Below, piece by piece: positions 1 to 12,392 of a DNA stretch of 64,000 nt (its first letter is position 1; the number at the start of each line of letters is the position of its first letter). The stretch is taken from contig NC_058061.1 of NCBI RefSeq assembly GCF_020085105.1, forward strand, positions 4,336,284-4,400,283. The letters are read 5' to 3'. The translations under genes and the position numbers were made by a program. The DNA comes from Siniperca chuatsi. Its lineage: Eukaryota; Chordata; Actinopteri; Centrarchiformes; Sinipercidae. The notes under the pieces were generated by a model, which was given only the letters and a program-made list of their open reading frames with translations, made no database searches and had not been told where the DNA came from.

Positions 1-1390
1 GATATTTTATATGGGTGGACGTATACAAATGTCAGCACTTTTTGTACATCAGGCTGGTTTGGCGTTCTTTGTATCCACATCATCATATAAAATATAGTTT
101 TAGCCTTGCTGTAAGCTTTTTGAAGACGTTTGATTATGTTTATTTGTGGGAGGTGACAGTTGTCAGGGTCTTGCTGAAGATGGTGTACAAAAAGTGTATT
201 ATGTCAACATCTCTTCTGTCTAAATTCACTAATAGGACGGTTTATTTTACAAAAATATATAAAGGATGAAGGACGAAGAAAGAGGTTTTGCTCAGCCGAC
301 TCTTCGCCAGTGGAAAGGCACTCCTGTGAACTTCCTGGTGACTGTTTGTCAGTGGCGTTTTTGAGATCAGCAGGATTTTCACCAAAATGTTAATAAGGAT
401 GGTGGAGTGGTGTTTATTTTTGAAAAACTGTCCTGTTTTTGCTTTTCTTTATTCAATAAACGTTTTTTTTTCCAGATTTAACTACCTGGTTGTCTGATTA
501 GAGACATTTTACACATGCAGTTCAGTTTATTCATCGTGGAAAGTACCACTCAGCCAGTAAAAACTGTTGTATAGTGATTTCTGTGGCTCTGGAGGAGAAA
601 ATAACCTCGGTTTGGAGACTACAGATTTTTAAAGGGAAGTCTGCGATACAAACTGCGGGTGTGGAGTCTGAAAGAAGTGGGCGTTTACTATGCAGGAAGT
701 GTCTAACAGATGCTATCTAGTTGCATTATGGGAAGTGTAGTATCCAGTGTTCTTGGGGGCGTGACCCATGCTAGGGATTAAATGTCTCAGCCTTTGCTGC
801 TTCATAAAGTTTCCCTTTAAAGGACAGGTTCACTTTAAAATCTATTTTAATACACTGCAAAGAAGTAAGTAAATACACAAATACTTTGTCATATCCATGA
901 TGGGAATGTTTTCCTGTCGATCAATTACTGATCCTAGATCAGTTTTATTTCTTTACGTGACTTTTTTTTTTCTCATACCTGAATGAGCCTATTTAATTCA
1001 CATCCACACAGAATTTGCCAGCAATACAGTAGGTTGAGTTGTTGAACATACAAAAGCTACAACTAGAGCAGCGATAATGGTCAATATCTGCCGAAAATGA
1101 ACAAGATATTGCTGTTTAGAAATGCCAAAGATACGTTTGAGGTAATTTGGGCAGTGTTTTCATTACATAGTTTGTCAACCAGAGAGAACTGACATGTTCA
1201 GTAAAATGCTCAGTGCATATCTGGGTCACAATTCTTGAATAACTAAATTTAAAAAGGTCCTTATCAAAAACGTATGTTTATATTAAAAAAATATCAGATT
1301 TTTTTTTAAACTCTCAAATATCCATATTGGCCTAAAAAATCATCTGCTTCTCATTCTTTCAAACCGAAAACTTACACAACCAAATATCAG
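1..1390. other. Left-edge intergenic stretch with possible 3' UTR end
   Basis: No coding exon is convincing here. A canonical AATAAA at 455-460, followed by a T-rich tract, could be the polyadenylation signal of a + strand gene lying left of the window. Bases about 560-800 have the look of a dispersed fish repeat: a similar phrase ending in a 'catgggaaatgtagg'-like motif recurs near 28.72-28.79 kb. The short open frame at 15-269 has no recognisable family features. The identity of any upstream gene cannot be determined. Confidence 0.3.
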
Positions 1391-3103
1391 ACAAGTTAGT
1401 TTTATTCCAAAAAAATGTAACTTTCAAAACTGTCAATTTGTCAACATACAATCATAGAACAATATTGAATGTACTCACTTCCAACATTAAATAATAAAAA
1501 AATAACAGGCATGTTTTATGTACATTTGTTTCTGAAAGCTATGTACAGAAAAAAAAAATCAACTTTGTATTTCCAAAATCTGCCTACACATACGCCTGGC
1601 AGTTGAAGTATTGAAGCTGCAGAAAGCCACTGCATCATATGTAAAACAGGCTGAACAAACGCAGCGAGGAAGAAAACACGGGCAGAAATGAAACACTGCG
1701 ACTGTAACTGAGATTAACCCAGAGAGGCAGAGATTAACTGGCAGCATGTTAAAGAGCATACTGGAACTAGAACTACAGCTAGAAAGCTTATTTATCGTCT
1801 AAAGTGGTTCCCTTGAATGTCAGCTAACTGCATCCTTAAGAGACCAATGCATACACACAACTTGCCTAATATTTACTGGATGTAAGCGTATTGTAAAGAT
1901 CGGAAACACGAAAGATCAAAACTGTACTTTGTTATTATCAGGTCGCCTCGTGATGAGGCTGAACGCAGCAGTTCTCACTGAACAGAGCAGCCAAAAGTCA
2001 TGCTTTCAAGAACAGTATTTTGTAGTTTTTGTAGCCCAATGAGCAGAGATTATTCTCCATTCTGGGGTTAAGCCATGCTACCAACTTTTTTTTGAAACAG
2101 CTAAATAGAGTCCATGCATCTTACATAAAAAAATAACTAATAGAAACAAACCAGGGAACAGAACACTGGGTCTCACGCCAAGTTACCACCTGTCTAAATT
2201 TCCGTGCCCTTTGTTTTCATAAAGCAAACCATGAACACATAACAATCATTTGGTTGCTTTTCTTAATTTTTTTTTTTCCTTACATTGGATTGGCAAGAAC
2301 TGCAATTTTTTTTAAATATGAAATCATGCTGAGTGTGGCTCAAAACTCCCGATATCACACTAAACATTGATAAAATCTTATCTGAAGTTGTGTGCGAACA
2401 ATATAGGCAATACACAGCACGATACAGTCAGATTTTGACTCCCCCCCCCATTTAGGCAGGGAGAACGAGTGTGGTAGGACTACCCAGAACAAAACGTTGC
2501 AACTGTTGCAACCATATTGACATGTAGTTCAAACTCTACTTTTAAGTCAAAATGGCAACCAATGCCGCCCCCCCACCCACGAATACACTCAAGATTAGAG
2601 TCCAATCTCTCTTGTCAGCTGACTATGCATAAAAAGTGACAAACTCCACTTTTGTGTGTTAAAATCAATTTTGGATGGCACAGCTGCTACAAAATGTATT
2701 TTCAACATGTTACAGAACATGCACATAACTGTTGGTTCATTTTTTTTTCAGAATACAAACTGATGTGTAATCTTCAACAGCTGCTAACATGGAGACTGTA
2801 ATCTTGTGGCAGAGATTTAAACTCCTTTTCAGAGGTGCAAATGAGACCAAAAATATCAAGGACACCCAAATCTCCCATCCTTGCACAATATTCTGCAGGA
2901 GATCAGCTGGTCTGCAGGGACACGTTGAGACCGGAGAGTCATTAACTCTCCCACAGACTGAAAGCAACAGCAGTTATACATAGTGACTGGTGACTGGTGA
3001 CTTGTCTCCCACCCCCCGCCCCCCAAGACAAGACAAGACAAATGTAGCATTTCCTAATCTGGACATGGAGCGGCATCTCTCCGCTGTTAATGCCACATGG
3101 GTT
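1391..3103 (-). other. msl1: Inferred msl1 3' UTR
   Basis: This stretch lies directly downstream of the msl1 stop codon and has no credible coding frame. An AATAAA on the minus strand (tttatt on the plus strand near 1399) is a candidate distal polyadenylation signal, which would give a 3' UTR of about 1.7 kb. The extent is inferred; nearer signals may also be used. Confidence 0.4.
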
Positions 3104-6100
3104 TCACTTCCGACAGGTCCGGTGAGGCGTGTGTTTTTTGGGCACCTCGATGCGACATCGGCTTCGGTCATCCAGCCAAGGCAGCTCGAAGTTCCTGGAG
3201 GAAGAATAAACATTTTACTTCTGTTCAAAAGTAAAAACAAGACTTAATGTTCCTGTCTTCATCTTGAACTGTAGAAAAGCTAAGTACAGACGGGGGACAA
3301 ATTAACGGAAAAAATCTGAGCAAGTGGATAAACATAATGCTGATTCCTTCATACTATGGCACAAGGGCTCACTGAATGGTTTTATGAAATGTGAATCACA
3401 TGCTATGGCCTTCACAGTCGCAGTGTTAGACAGCGCTCTCCGCCACCATCATCAAAATAACAAATGAGGGAAAATCTTTTGGAAGAATGGTGTTCAAAGC
3501 ACCAGAAGAGTTCAACAGACTTGGAGAATCTATGAATCTAGGAGCACTGAAGCTGTTCTGGAGGCTTACTAACACACTTTGTTTTTATTTGTCACCCGTC
3601 TGTATCTGACAAACCTTTTAATCCTGTAAACAGGAATATAACACTTTTTGTTATATTCCAGCTAAGGCTAAATAAGAGCAGTCAAAGCTGCTTACATACG
3701 TTCTTTAACCAAATAATCTCATTGATATACAGCTGCTTTCATCCACTGGCTTCCTGCCCTTCCCTCATTATTCTTTCATGGATTAATTTTTATCACTCTG
3801 TAACCATTTTTGAAAATGTTCTTTAGAACTTCCTGCAGTGCAGCATCACCAAAGTAATTAGTAATTATGAACCAGTAATTATGAATCAGTAACTTCATGT
3901 ATCATGCCAGCCTGAGCTAATCTCGCAGTAAATGTGACACGAAACAGAATTAAAGAAAAACACAAATGCAGCTCCAACTTACTGTTGTGAGAGTTTGGGC
4001 AACGGCCGGCCAAATGCAACCACGGGCAAGAAGGGAGTGATCACTATAGTTTCAACTGGCAGAAATAAAAGAATCAAGTTAAAAATCTCTTGAATCCGTT
4101 TAAAAACATCCCATCAGTGTTGCTAAATTGCATTGCAATTTTATTCAGCTATTTGATATTAGGTTATGCAGATGTACCATCTTCAGTGTCGGGATAGAAG
4201 GATGAAAGCTCTGGCTCAGTCTCCGGGACGACTTTCTTCCTGTTCATGCGCTGCTGCAAACGCTGAAACATGCGCTGCTCTCTGATTCGCTGGATGTCCC
4301 ATCTGAAAACATAGAAGATTAATAGAAATGGGAGGAAGAGTACAGAGGAAAGAGTGAGAAATCAGTACCCACCCACAGAGAACAATGGAGCTGGTAAGTC
4401 ATATGTTTGCATTACTGCTGGAAGAAATTACTAATTATTTGTAGCTTACAGACTTCCCAGAAGGCTGATATATTGCAAGCCATTAAAATTCAGTTGGACA
4501 TTGTATATACAGTATAGTAAATATTAAGGGAAAGGTCAAAACATTTTACCATTTCTAATTCATTGAGTGATTATGTTGAATGACGTACAGCCACCCTCTG
4601 TAAAATCTATAACCTGGAAAGGGTCGAAACTGGACCCGGATGATACATTGGCCAACTCTTACTGATATATTGTCCAAAAGGTAACATGACATTGAAGTAC
4701 AGAAGTGCCAAAGATATTCTTTCATTCTGTTGACAAACATAACCCTGACTATGAATATTTTTGTTCTCAGGTATTTCTTGAAAAAGAAATCTTGATCTCA
4801 ATAAAACTATAATGGTTGGAAAATGTCTTCCTGTAACTTGCATTGCAAAGACAGAAATAAAGTACCCGTAGTACTTAAGGATGAATTAGTCTTTAACTAT
4901 ATAAAATTTATTTAATGTTAAATTTACACGCTTACCCCAACTACTACTACTACTACTACTACTACAGTAAACTACTTAATTTAATGTTTATTACAGTATA
5001 CTTTATCATAGTTCAGCCTTTAAAGTTTTATGGGCTGCATTGTTGTTTCTATTAGTTTCATTTTTATTTTCTCACCTTGATCATGTATAATTTGTTGTAT
5101 TTGTGTTGTTACTTAAAAGTTGTTGTTGACATCATGATTTATTGTCCAATTACTGTTACAGCTGCTAATATTTTTGACAACTGTAAAATGTCCCGCTCAG
5201 TACATATCTTGGTCACAACTCTTTAATAACTTGAAATTAAAAAGGGATCATTAACAAACATATTTAATTATGTTACATTTATACCTAAAATATTGGTTGA
5301 TACATTATCAGATTTTTTTTTAAATTCAGTATTCAGCGTTAGTCAGGCTCCAGTCAAAACTCAAGAACATATTTATTTTAATCCCAAATCAAATAACTCA
5401 AGTCAGTGATTTGTACCTTTTCCTCCTCTTCTCATCCAACTCGAGCTTCAAGTGGCGTTTCAAAAACACATTGTCGTCCAGCGGCTTGATGGGGGAGACA
5501 AATTCACACCCGTAACTTATGAGTTAAATGCTTTTGGTTTGTGAGATAACTTTTATTAACATTTAAGATGTGTCTCACCTCAGGGGGGTTAAAGGAGGAG
5601 TCCTCATCCAAGGGCTCTATATGATTTTCCCTCCAAGATGGAACTAGGAGGTAGCAAGAAGGAGGGAGATGAAGTTATCCATAGATAGTGTGTTGAGTAC
5701 ATTTGATGGATATAGTGATTAAAGATGGGATATAGGTTAGGCTTACAAACAATCAGCATATCATGTACTACATGAGGAGTCCACTCACTGGCCACCTCTT
5801 CCTCCTTTTTAGGGGAAGTCTCACGCAGAGGAGACAGAGGAGGTTGGTTCCAGCAACAGAGGTACATCTCAGTAGTAGACATGAAGGGCAGATCTTCAAT
5901 CTGACAACCCAGCTCAGGCTCCTCTTTGCACGGGAGCATAATGTCCCTTTCTGCCCCTGACCTCACAGGTACTGTCTTCTCTGGGGTTTCCTTACTGCGC
6001 AGCTCTCTTTGATTGGGAGAGCCAGGCTGAATCTCAGGCTTCTGGGGGCTAAGTTTGGCACTTTTGCCCCGTGACTTCTGGACTTTTGCATCTCCAAAGC

Positions 6101-7217
6101 AGGATTTCCTGTGTGTGCAAAGAAAATAATTAAGAAGTTGTGAATTCTGTCTTTTGAATCTAGCAAATTAGATTACAACATTTTAATGAACTGTTGCAGA
6201 CTGTAATTTCTCATTTTCTGCATGCATTGATTTAATACCACAAGCAAAGCCCAGTGCTGGCTGGCATTATTTATTTTACCTCTTTTGACCTTTGCCACCC
6301 CGACTAAAGGGGAGCGGAGTGGCTGAGTTGGGCTGTTGACTCTCCTCTGCATCCAGATCCCACATGTCCTCCTTGTCAGGGGTCCATGGCTCCAGGGGCT
6401 GGAAAAGGCGCTTGTCACGTGGCGGGTCCTTCCTTGTGAGCTGCAGGCGACGCTCCATGCGCTCAATACGTGCAAGCAGCTGTGAAAGAAGAGGACACGG
6501 ACAATAAAAACCCAACAACACATAACTTTTAATGCCTTTGAAATCAATCACATTATATAAACACACAAAGATTAGCAAAAAAAACCAACAAAATGTTTTA
6601 CATACTGTCTCCTTGTCTGCTTTGAGCTCATCTATCTCCTTGTCCTTGGACTGCAGCTGTTGTTGCTGTTGTTCAATGAGGTCCAGTTGCAGGAGAAGTA
6701 TCTGCCGGAGGCAGTTGGCCTGTGTGTGGGGATTAGCAGGGGTCTTCCTGATGTTCCTCCACTTGCCCTCAGAGGAAAGTTCAATGGATGCAGTGCCAAG
6801 GACTCCAGGGACTACCCCCTTCACACTGTCATCAGCACCAGCGTCCTTTGGGTTATTGTTCACAGCCATCTGAGGGTTATCCATATTGTCAGCAGAGAGG
6901 GGTTTGCCTTTCACTGGGGTTCCCTCACCCCCCATTTGTCTGACAGGGGACAATATCCCCACAGTTTTACTGTCACCTTGAACTACTCCTGCAACTGTGG
7001 CAGCGAGGGAAACTTTGCTTGTCATGTAATTCTGGTCTAAATCCTTTGATTTGCTCGGGATCTCGCCCCGCTGAACGTCTTGAACATCTATAACAAAGTC
7101 GCGAGACTCCCTCTTGAGGCTCGCGGTGGGGGCCCCAAAATGCGTTTTGTCAAAGTCGATGGCGTCAGCGTCCTGCTTGAATCCCGTGTTTGGAAACAGT
7201 GTGGCTCTCAGAGTCAT
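3104..7217 (-). CDS. msl1: Male-specific lethal 1 homolog, MSL complex scaffold
   Basis: Scaffold of the nuclear MSL complex, which acetylates histone H4 lysine 16 through MOF/KAT8. Eight coding exons join in frame (read on the minus strand): 6606-7217, 6280-6479, 5789-6108, 5579-5643, 5417-5484, 4178-4302, 3983-4043 and 3104-3194, giving 513 residues. The start at 7217 was chosen because MTLRATLF matches the MTMRSAVF-like start of vertebrate MSL1; an in-frame GTG lies upstream. A coiled coil spans about residues 168-220 (LLLQLDLIEQQQQQLQ), the segment known to dimerise and bind MSL2. The C-terminal third is the PEHE domain, including ELDEKRRKRWDIQRIREQR and ending HTPHRTCRK, which in the family binds MOF and MSL3. 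It is about 100 residues shorter than human MSL1, mainly in the low-complexity N-terminal part. Fish often carry two msl1 copies; which one this is cannot be decided here. Confidence 0.93.
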
Positions 7218-7307
7218 GGCGACCACAGCGACTTCTCATCCTGCAACGCCTCGGCGATGCAACTCACAGCTAACGTTACCTCCCATTAGAGCTTAGCAGC
7301 TGCTGTC

Positions 7308-8000
7308 CTACAAAAACAAAGAAAAATAAGAGACATTTGTGTCATCGTTGTCGGTTTAACTGGAATCACACTGTCTCTGAAGTGGGAGTAAATATATATG
7401 CACCAACTACTAATACTTGGACAACCCGAAGAAAACTATAACATACAAAGTGTGCCCGATCCCGGGCATCCTTTTCCTAAAATCGCCGGGTTGGAAATTC
7501 AAGCTAAGCTACATTAGCACTGCAGTACAAATGCACAGGCGCTAATTTTGGAGAACTAGTCAGGTTAGGAAGAACTAAACTCAGTGGTGCGTCAGGGTAG
7601 ACATTTCAGTGTGAGTGCTTCAAAAAAAAAAAAAGACTCGGGAGTGGCTGCTGTAGGACACTGGCAGCAGCCATCTCCTCCATCTTGGTTCTCGCGAAAT
7701 CATGAAAAACAATAACAGCTAGCTAGCTAGCTAGCTGGCTAACGTTAGCCGGCTAGTTTAACCAACAAAATGCGCGTCCGGAGCGAAGCGGCTGTAACGA
7801 CCACGTCGTAACACTCGTAATCAGATAGACATGTTTTTTTTTAACTAACATTATTTTACGTGTTTCGAGCTTACCTCGACTATAACTCAAGTCCACCTGC
7901 AAGTGCCTTCATGTTCCCTCCTCAAGACTTGTTTTAAAGCGCCGACTACTGCGCATGCGTAATTTGTTGGATGGCCATTTCTTGTGTTTTGAAGGTTTTG
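7308..8000 (-). promoter_or_regulatory. msl1: msl1 5' end: first exon, intron 1 and promoter
   Basis: Coding exon 2 begins at 7307 behind a T-rich acceptor. A splice donor (minus-strand GTAAGC) with its exon starting at 7875 marks a non-coding first exon reaching to about 7945. The surrounding DNA is CpG-richer than the flanks. It carries a TCTCGCGA element at 7690-7697, a YY1-type CCATCTTGG at 7680-7688, and a short GCTA tandem tract near 7718-7736. This composition suits a TATA-less housekeeping promoter; the exact start site is inferred. Confidence 0.5.
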
Positions 8001-8099
8001 ATCCGAATGACGCCATCAGGGGGAGACAGAGATCCGCAACACGTAACACGTTGTGCTGTAATTACGTAATCAACAGTGGGAGAGAATTAATCATTACAT

Positions 8100-8738
8100 A
8101 ATACATTTACTCAAGTGTAAGTACTCGGAGATTTTACTTACAGTAAAAGTAGCAATGCCACAGTGTAGAGATACTGTGACAAGTAAAAGTCCTGCATTCA
8201 AAGTGTTACTTAAGTAAAAGTACAAAAGTATTAGCATCAAAATATAGTACCAAAAGTACTTATTATGCAAAATGGCCCATTTAGCTTAATCTATAACAAT
8301 ATATCATCATTTATTAGTTGATTTGTATTTCGTATTAATAATCTGAATCTGCAAAGTAACTAATGTTGTCAAATAAATGTTGTGGTACAATATTTCCCTC
8401 TCATATCATTTGTCAGTGTCTTCGTTTAAGTCTCTTCTCAAAACACATTTTTATCTGAAAGCATATCCTGAACTGGCTGTTTATTTTATTGCTTTTGTGT
8501 ATTTTATTTCTTTATATTTCGTCATTCACTGTGGTATTTTATTTCTCTTGTTGTGAAGCACTTTGTACTTTGTTTTGATAAGTGCTCTATAAATAAAGTT
8601 TTATTATTATTATTATTATTACATGTAGTGGAGTAGAAGTATAAAGTAGCATAAAATGGAAATACTCAAGTAAAGTACCTCAAAATTGTACTTAAGTACA
8701 GTATTAGAGTAAACGTACTTAGTTACTTTCCACCACTG
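8100..8738. mobile_element. CCACCACTG-terminated MITE, with nested insertion
   Basis: Bears the repeated phrases of a very common percomorph repeat (aagtaaaagtcctgcattca, gcataaaatggaaatactca) and ends in the terminal motif ttccaccactg at 8738. The left terminus is missing. Members of the same family recur in this window near 10.2, 11.25, 28.1, 30.9, 35.6 and 59.8 kb. The body is interrupted at about 8401-8622 by another repeat. Confidence 0.7.
8401..8622 (+). mobile_element. LINE-type 3' tail inserted in the MITE
   Basis: Reads through a tail ending in a phrase like gtgctctataaataaag followed by (TTA)n, typical of the 3' end of a fish non-LTR retrotransposon. A related copy on the opposite strand is at 23.93-24.04 kb. 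The flanking MITE sequence resumes with atgtagtggagtagaag, so this element inserted later. Confidence 0.5.
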
Positions 8739-8981
8739 AAAATGTGAGTACAAACAAATACTTAAGCAAACATTTCACCACTTTCACTTGCAACAGAGTA
8801 TTTTTATGTTGCTGCTTTGACTTAAAAGATCAAAATACTACTTACTGCTCATAACTAGATAATCTGAAAGCAGTTTTCTCATGACACACATTATAGAAAA
8901 ACACCGTAATAAGATAAAATAATAGATAATTAAAAGTTGGGTATCGGTAAGTTAAATTAGAATTTCAGTGTTACTATAAAA

Positions 8982-8993
<12 letters not shown>

Positions 8994-9022
<29 letters not shown>
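8994..9022. repeat. (TA)n microsatellite
   Basis: An uninterrupted run of alternating A and T, about 14 units. Confidence 0.95.
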
Positions 9023-9024
<2 letters not shown>

Positions 9025-9423
9025 TATAGACACCAAGCTGTTGCGTTACATAAAAGCCACGGGAAAGCAGATTTCATTTCCTTGGAAGAAATTATGGAAT
9101 CAAGTTTTCCATAAAATAACCTTCGGTCAAACATCCTGATACTGAACATTTCAGCCTACACATTACATCTTTATCCTCATGTATTATCAGCAAACCATTA
9201 CTTTTTCATTAGTTTAATGGTCCATGAATGTTTTCTGTGGGTTGTTCACTCAGCACCAACTATTTGGGAACGTCAAATCAATTCACTCTCCGCATTTACA
9301 TTACAGTGCTGCTTATCAGTAGTCACCTGTGTGTGTGTGTGTGTGTGTCTCATTAGTGCTGTAATGTGGGGGAACTAAAATGTTTTTCTTCCTCACTTTC
9401 ACATATTACCTCTGGGGAAACTG

Positions 9424-9430
9424 TATAAAA
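9424..9430 (+). promoter_or_regulatory. gip: TATA box of gip
   Basis: TATAAAA lies about 28 bases upstream of a short non-coding first exon that ends at 9458 in a consensus donor (AAG/GTAAGT). The position is right for a start site near 9452. A TATA-driven start is usual for peptide-hormone genes. Confidence 0.65.
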
Positions 9431-9683
9431 GCCAATTTTCTGAAGGCAGCCCACCAAGGTAAGTAGCTTAAGCGTTTCTCATTGCCTGTTTTAAAGACAT
9501 CTCCATTTAAAGGTAAGGAAATATACTGAAATGTGAATTTAGTTGTTCATGCACTTGGTTTAAGCTACATTATATGTTTACTCTTCCTCTTGGTATTAGG
9601 TTAATCAATTAAGGACATTATTCTTGATCAGCTCTCATTTAATAAAACATTTTTTTTTTTTGTCTTTTTGCTTCAAGATCATC

Positions 9684-10915
9684 ATGAAGGTGCTGTTTGA
9701 ACTTTTGGTCGTCTGCCTGCTTGGATCACTGCATGCAGGGGCAAACGCTCAGCCAGAAGAGATGGGGTTAGTCTCACAATGTTAAATTGCACTCTAAATG
9801 TGCTTGTTTTCCCTTAATACACTGAAGGATTCATCAATTTTAAGATAAAATAAGCCTTTATTGATCCCCAGAAGGGAAATTCAGCTGTTGCAGCAGCACA
9901 AGGACAGAAATAAGTGCAGATAAACAGAGAAAAGTAAAAAGTAAGCATATAAAATAGAAATAAGAATATAAATAAAAATAGAAACTATAGAAGAGCGATT
10001 AAACTTAAAATTACAAGGCAAGAAGTACACATACACACACAGTACCCACAAGCAGTGTTGTACTTAGTGACATAGTGGTGTGATAGTAGCCGCAAAGTAT
10101 AGTATAAGTAAGAGTAATATGATACCATCTACTATCAACAACATAAGCAATTAACAAGCAACATAAAATGAAAATACTCAAGTACAAGTAACTCAAATTT
10201 GCACTTACAGTACTTGTGTAAATGTACTGTTTTTCCCCATCTGAAGTGGTTTTTGTCGTAGTTTAAGTCCCACTGTATTTTTTGTATAAAGACATTCAGT
10301 CCATTTAATTCTTTGTCTAACGGTGCTGCCAGTTTTCTTATTCTGCTGAAATAATACAGCGAGAACAATGTGGCTCATAGAGCTGAAACGAGATTCATCG
10401 ATTCATCGTTTAAGTTGTTTTTCCAAGTAAAAACGCCAAAAGTGACCCTGTTCTTCTCAAATGTGAGGATTTGCTGTTTTTCTTTGGTTTATGTTTTTGT
10501 AAACTGAATGTATTTGGGTTTTAACTTTTGTATATTGTGATGGGCATTTATTATTTATTTGTTTATTTATTTTACTATTTTCTTACATTTTATCTTTGTC
10601 AAGTCTCAGTGAAGATGAGCAGCAGGTGGCGAGAAGATACGCTGAGTCGACCATTGCCAGCGAAATCAGCAAAATCATGGATTCAGTGATGCAGAAAAAC
10701 TTTGTTGATTTCTTGCTCAACCAAAGGGAGAAAAAAAGCAAGTAAGTCAGTGAATGATTGCAACAGATTTCAAGCAAAAGCAGGAACAACAGATTTATGT
10801 GAGTAATTTCTGCTCTCACAGGCCGGCCACCGCAGAGGAAGATCCAGAGGAACGCCTGTACGACGACCTGCTGAAGAAGCTCAGTCTGCATGAGAAGCAG
10901 ACGAGAAAGATCTAG
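9684..10915 (+). CDS. gip: Gastric inhibitory polypeptide (GIP) prohormone
   Basis: Secreted incretin-family hormone precursor that acts through the class B receptor GIPR. Coding exons 9684-9766, 10604-10741 and 10822-10915 join in frame to 104 residues. A non-coding exon precedes (to 9458) and a 3' UTR exon follows (from 10995); the stop codon is the last codon before a GTGTGT donor. Residues 1 to about 20 are a signal peptide (MKVLFELLVVCLLGSLHA). After a dibasic RR at 38-39 comes a 31-residue hormone at 40-70 that starts YAEST and ends LLNQRE, followed by KK at 71-72. The YAE start, with alanine at position 2, is the DPP4-sensitive glucagon-family form. Compared with mammalian GIP, position 6 is Ile instead of Phe and position 25 is Phe instead of Trp. 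Its place next to snf8 matches the vertebrate GIP locus. Confidence 0.9.
9842..9990. mobile_element. Non-LTR/SINE-like repeat in gip intron
   Basis: Contains the fish repeat phrase tttattgatccccagaaggg followed by A-rich sequence. A second copy with the same phrase is at about 31.93-32.10 kb. Family assignment is by recall of the tail sequence only. Confidence 0.5.
10155..10580. repeat. Fragments of two dispersed repeats in gip intron
   Basis: Bases 10155-10232 match the 3' part of the CCACCACTG MITE (acataaaatgaaaatactca). Bases 10377-10580 match a second fish family built around attcatcgattcatcg and caaatgtgaggatttgctg, also present at 17.2, 25.4, 40.0, 42.3 and 45.0 kb. Confidence 0.55.
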
Positions 10916-11155
10916 GTGTGTTTTCCCTTATTCATATTCTATAAACGGATCTGTCTTGCCGTGTTTAACACCAACTCTCACATATTGTTCTTAGGCTCCA
11001 ATGCAGTGATGCTGCTCATGCCGGCGATTCTTCTGATGCCTCCTTCTGACATTTTAAAAGTCTGGACGATGAGTAGTGTGCGATCTTGTGTTTATATTAA
11101 ATATTTGTCCTGTTCCAAAGCCTCCACTTGTGTAACACAAATCACCACACGACAA

Positions 11156-11161
11156 AATAAA
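11156..11161 (+). other. gip: gip polyadenylation signal
   Basis: AATAAA lies about 240 bases after the gip stop codon, inside the last non-coding exon that starts at 10995 (acceptor ttcttag). Confidence 0.75.
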
Positions 11162-11249
11162 GTGACTTGAGACTGAATAACATGAGTGGTATTGTATTTT
11201 GTTTTGTCAGACTCGTGTAATAGCATATAAAGGCTGAAATACTGCAGAT

Positions 11250-11600
11250 CAGTGGTGGAAAGTTACTTTTACTCACTTACTTGAGTCGTCAGTCATCCAA
11301 TTTAATGCTAATTTAATGCTAAGTACCTTATAATGTATAGTAGTTAAAACCTCGAGCAACTGCAACAGTAATGCATCAGTATTAATCTAATAATGTCATA
11401 TATAATAAGAATATATCACTGACGGGGGAAACAAGTACTTTTACTTTTGATACTTTAAGTACATTTTGCTGATAATACATACATTTGCTGTACTTTTAAT
11501 CGTGTAAAATTTTTCATGCAGCACTTTTACTTGTAGGTGAGTATTTTTAGATTGTTGTATTAGTACTTTTACTTATGTCAGAATGCTTCTTCCACCACTG
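11250..11600. mobile_element. Full-length CCACCACTG MITE
   Basis: Begins cagtggtggaaag and ends cttccaccactg, giving inverted termini around about 350 bases with the family's internal phrases. No convincing target-site duplication was seen at the flanks. Confidence 0.7.
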
Positions 11601-12171
11601 GTCTCCACACCACACCCACCTCCATGCACAGACTCCCACCTGGGCTCTGAGACACACCCAGGAAGTTACATAAACCCTCCCTTTCGGCCTGTCAGCCTTT
11701 TCCCTCCAAAAATGATTGAGTGGTGAGCAAACAGACAACCTATGTAAGTTGAAATCAGGACTTTTCACTCTTATTATTATATTTTTTGGCGGGTTAACTT
11801 TTGATTGATTAGTTTGACTGTTTAACAAATTGCTTTGTGTTGCTAGATCCTTTGTTTAGTAAGGTTGAATATCAACAATATGGATGCATTTACTGATGCA
11901 AAGTGTAATGATACTAATTCCTTAGTGCTAAGTTGTCTTTTTGTTTGTTATATTTCCTTTGTGATATTTAATCCTCAAAATCATTCATTATTGATTAATG
12001 TTCATGCTAATAAAGTGCTGTAACTAACGTGTTAACTAAGGCGTTTATCATTATTTTTTACACACTTTATTTATGACTTCAAATTATATTTTGACTCGCT
12101 TTCTCTCACACACATTTGTTTTAAGATGCAGTATGTTTTCACGTCTCCTCTTTTAGACTGCTGTTTTAGCT

Positions 12172-12392
12172 TAGACAAGTAAGGACATTGTTCTTGCGCA
12201 GCTGTCATTTAATTTAAGATTTTCTGTCTTCAGAGTCGTCATGAAGATAGTGCTGTTTGAGCTTTTGGTCGTCCTGCTTGGATCACTGCATGCAGAGGCA
12301 ACCTGAAGAGGCGAGGTTAGTCTCACCAGGCTAGCATTTGCTCTAAATTTGCTTGTTTTCCTTTAATACACTGAAGGGTGAATCAGTTTTAA
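12172..12392 (+). pseudogene. Relic duplicate of gip signal-peptide exon
   Basis: Closely matches gip intron 1, exon 2 and intron 2 sequence at about 9598-9842. The shared stretch includes the upstream phrase aaggacatt.ttcttg, the start MK.VLFELLVV, LLGSLHA, the donor gttagtctca, and the downstream phrase tttaatacactgaagg. The copy starts at ATG 12241 but reaches a TGA at 12304-12306 after 21 codons, where gip continues toward the hormone. No copy of the hormone exon was found downstream. It is therefore a broken tandem duplicate, not a working gene. Confidence 0.85.

Noticed and set aside
6276-6606. msl1 exons 2 and 3 read as a single uninterrupted 316-residue frame
   Set aside because: The segment 6480-6605 has good splice signals at both ends and encodes a hydrophobic run absent from MSL1, so it is an intron that happens to be open.
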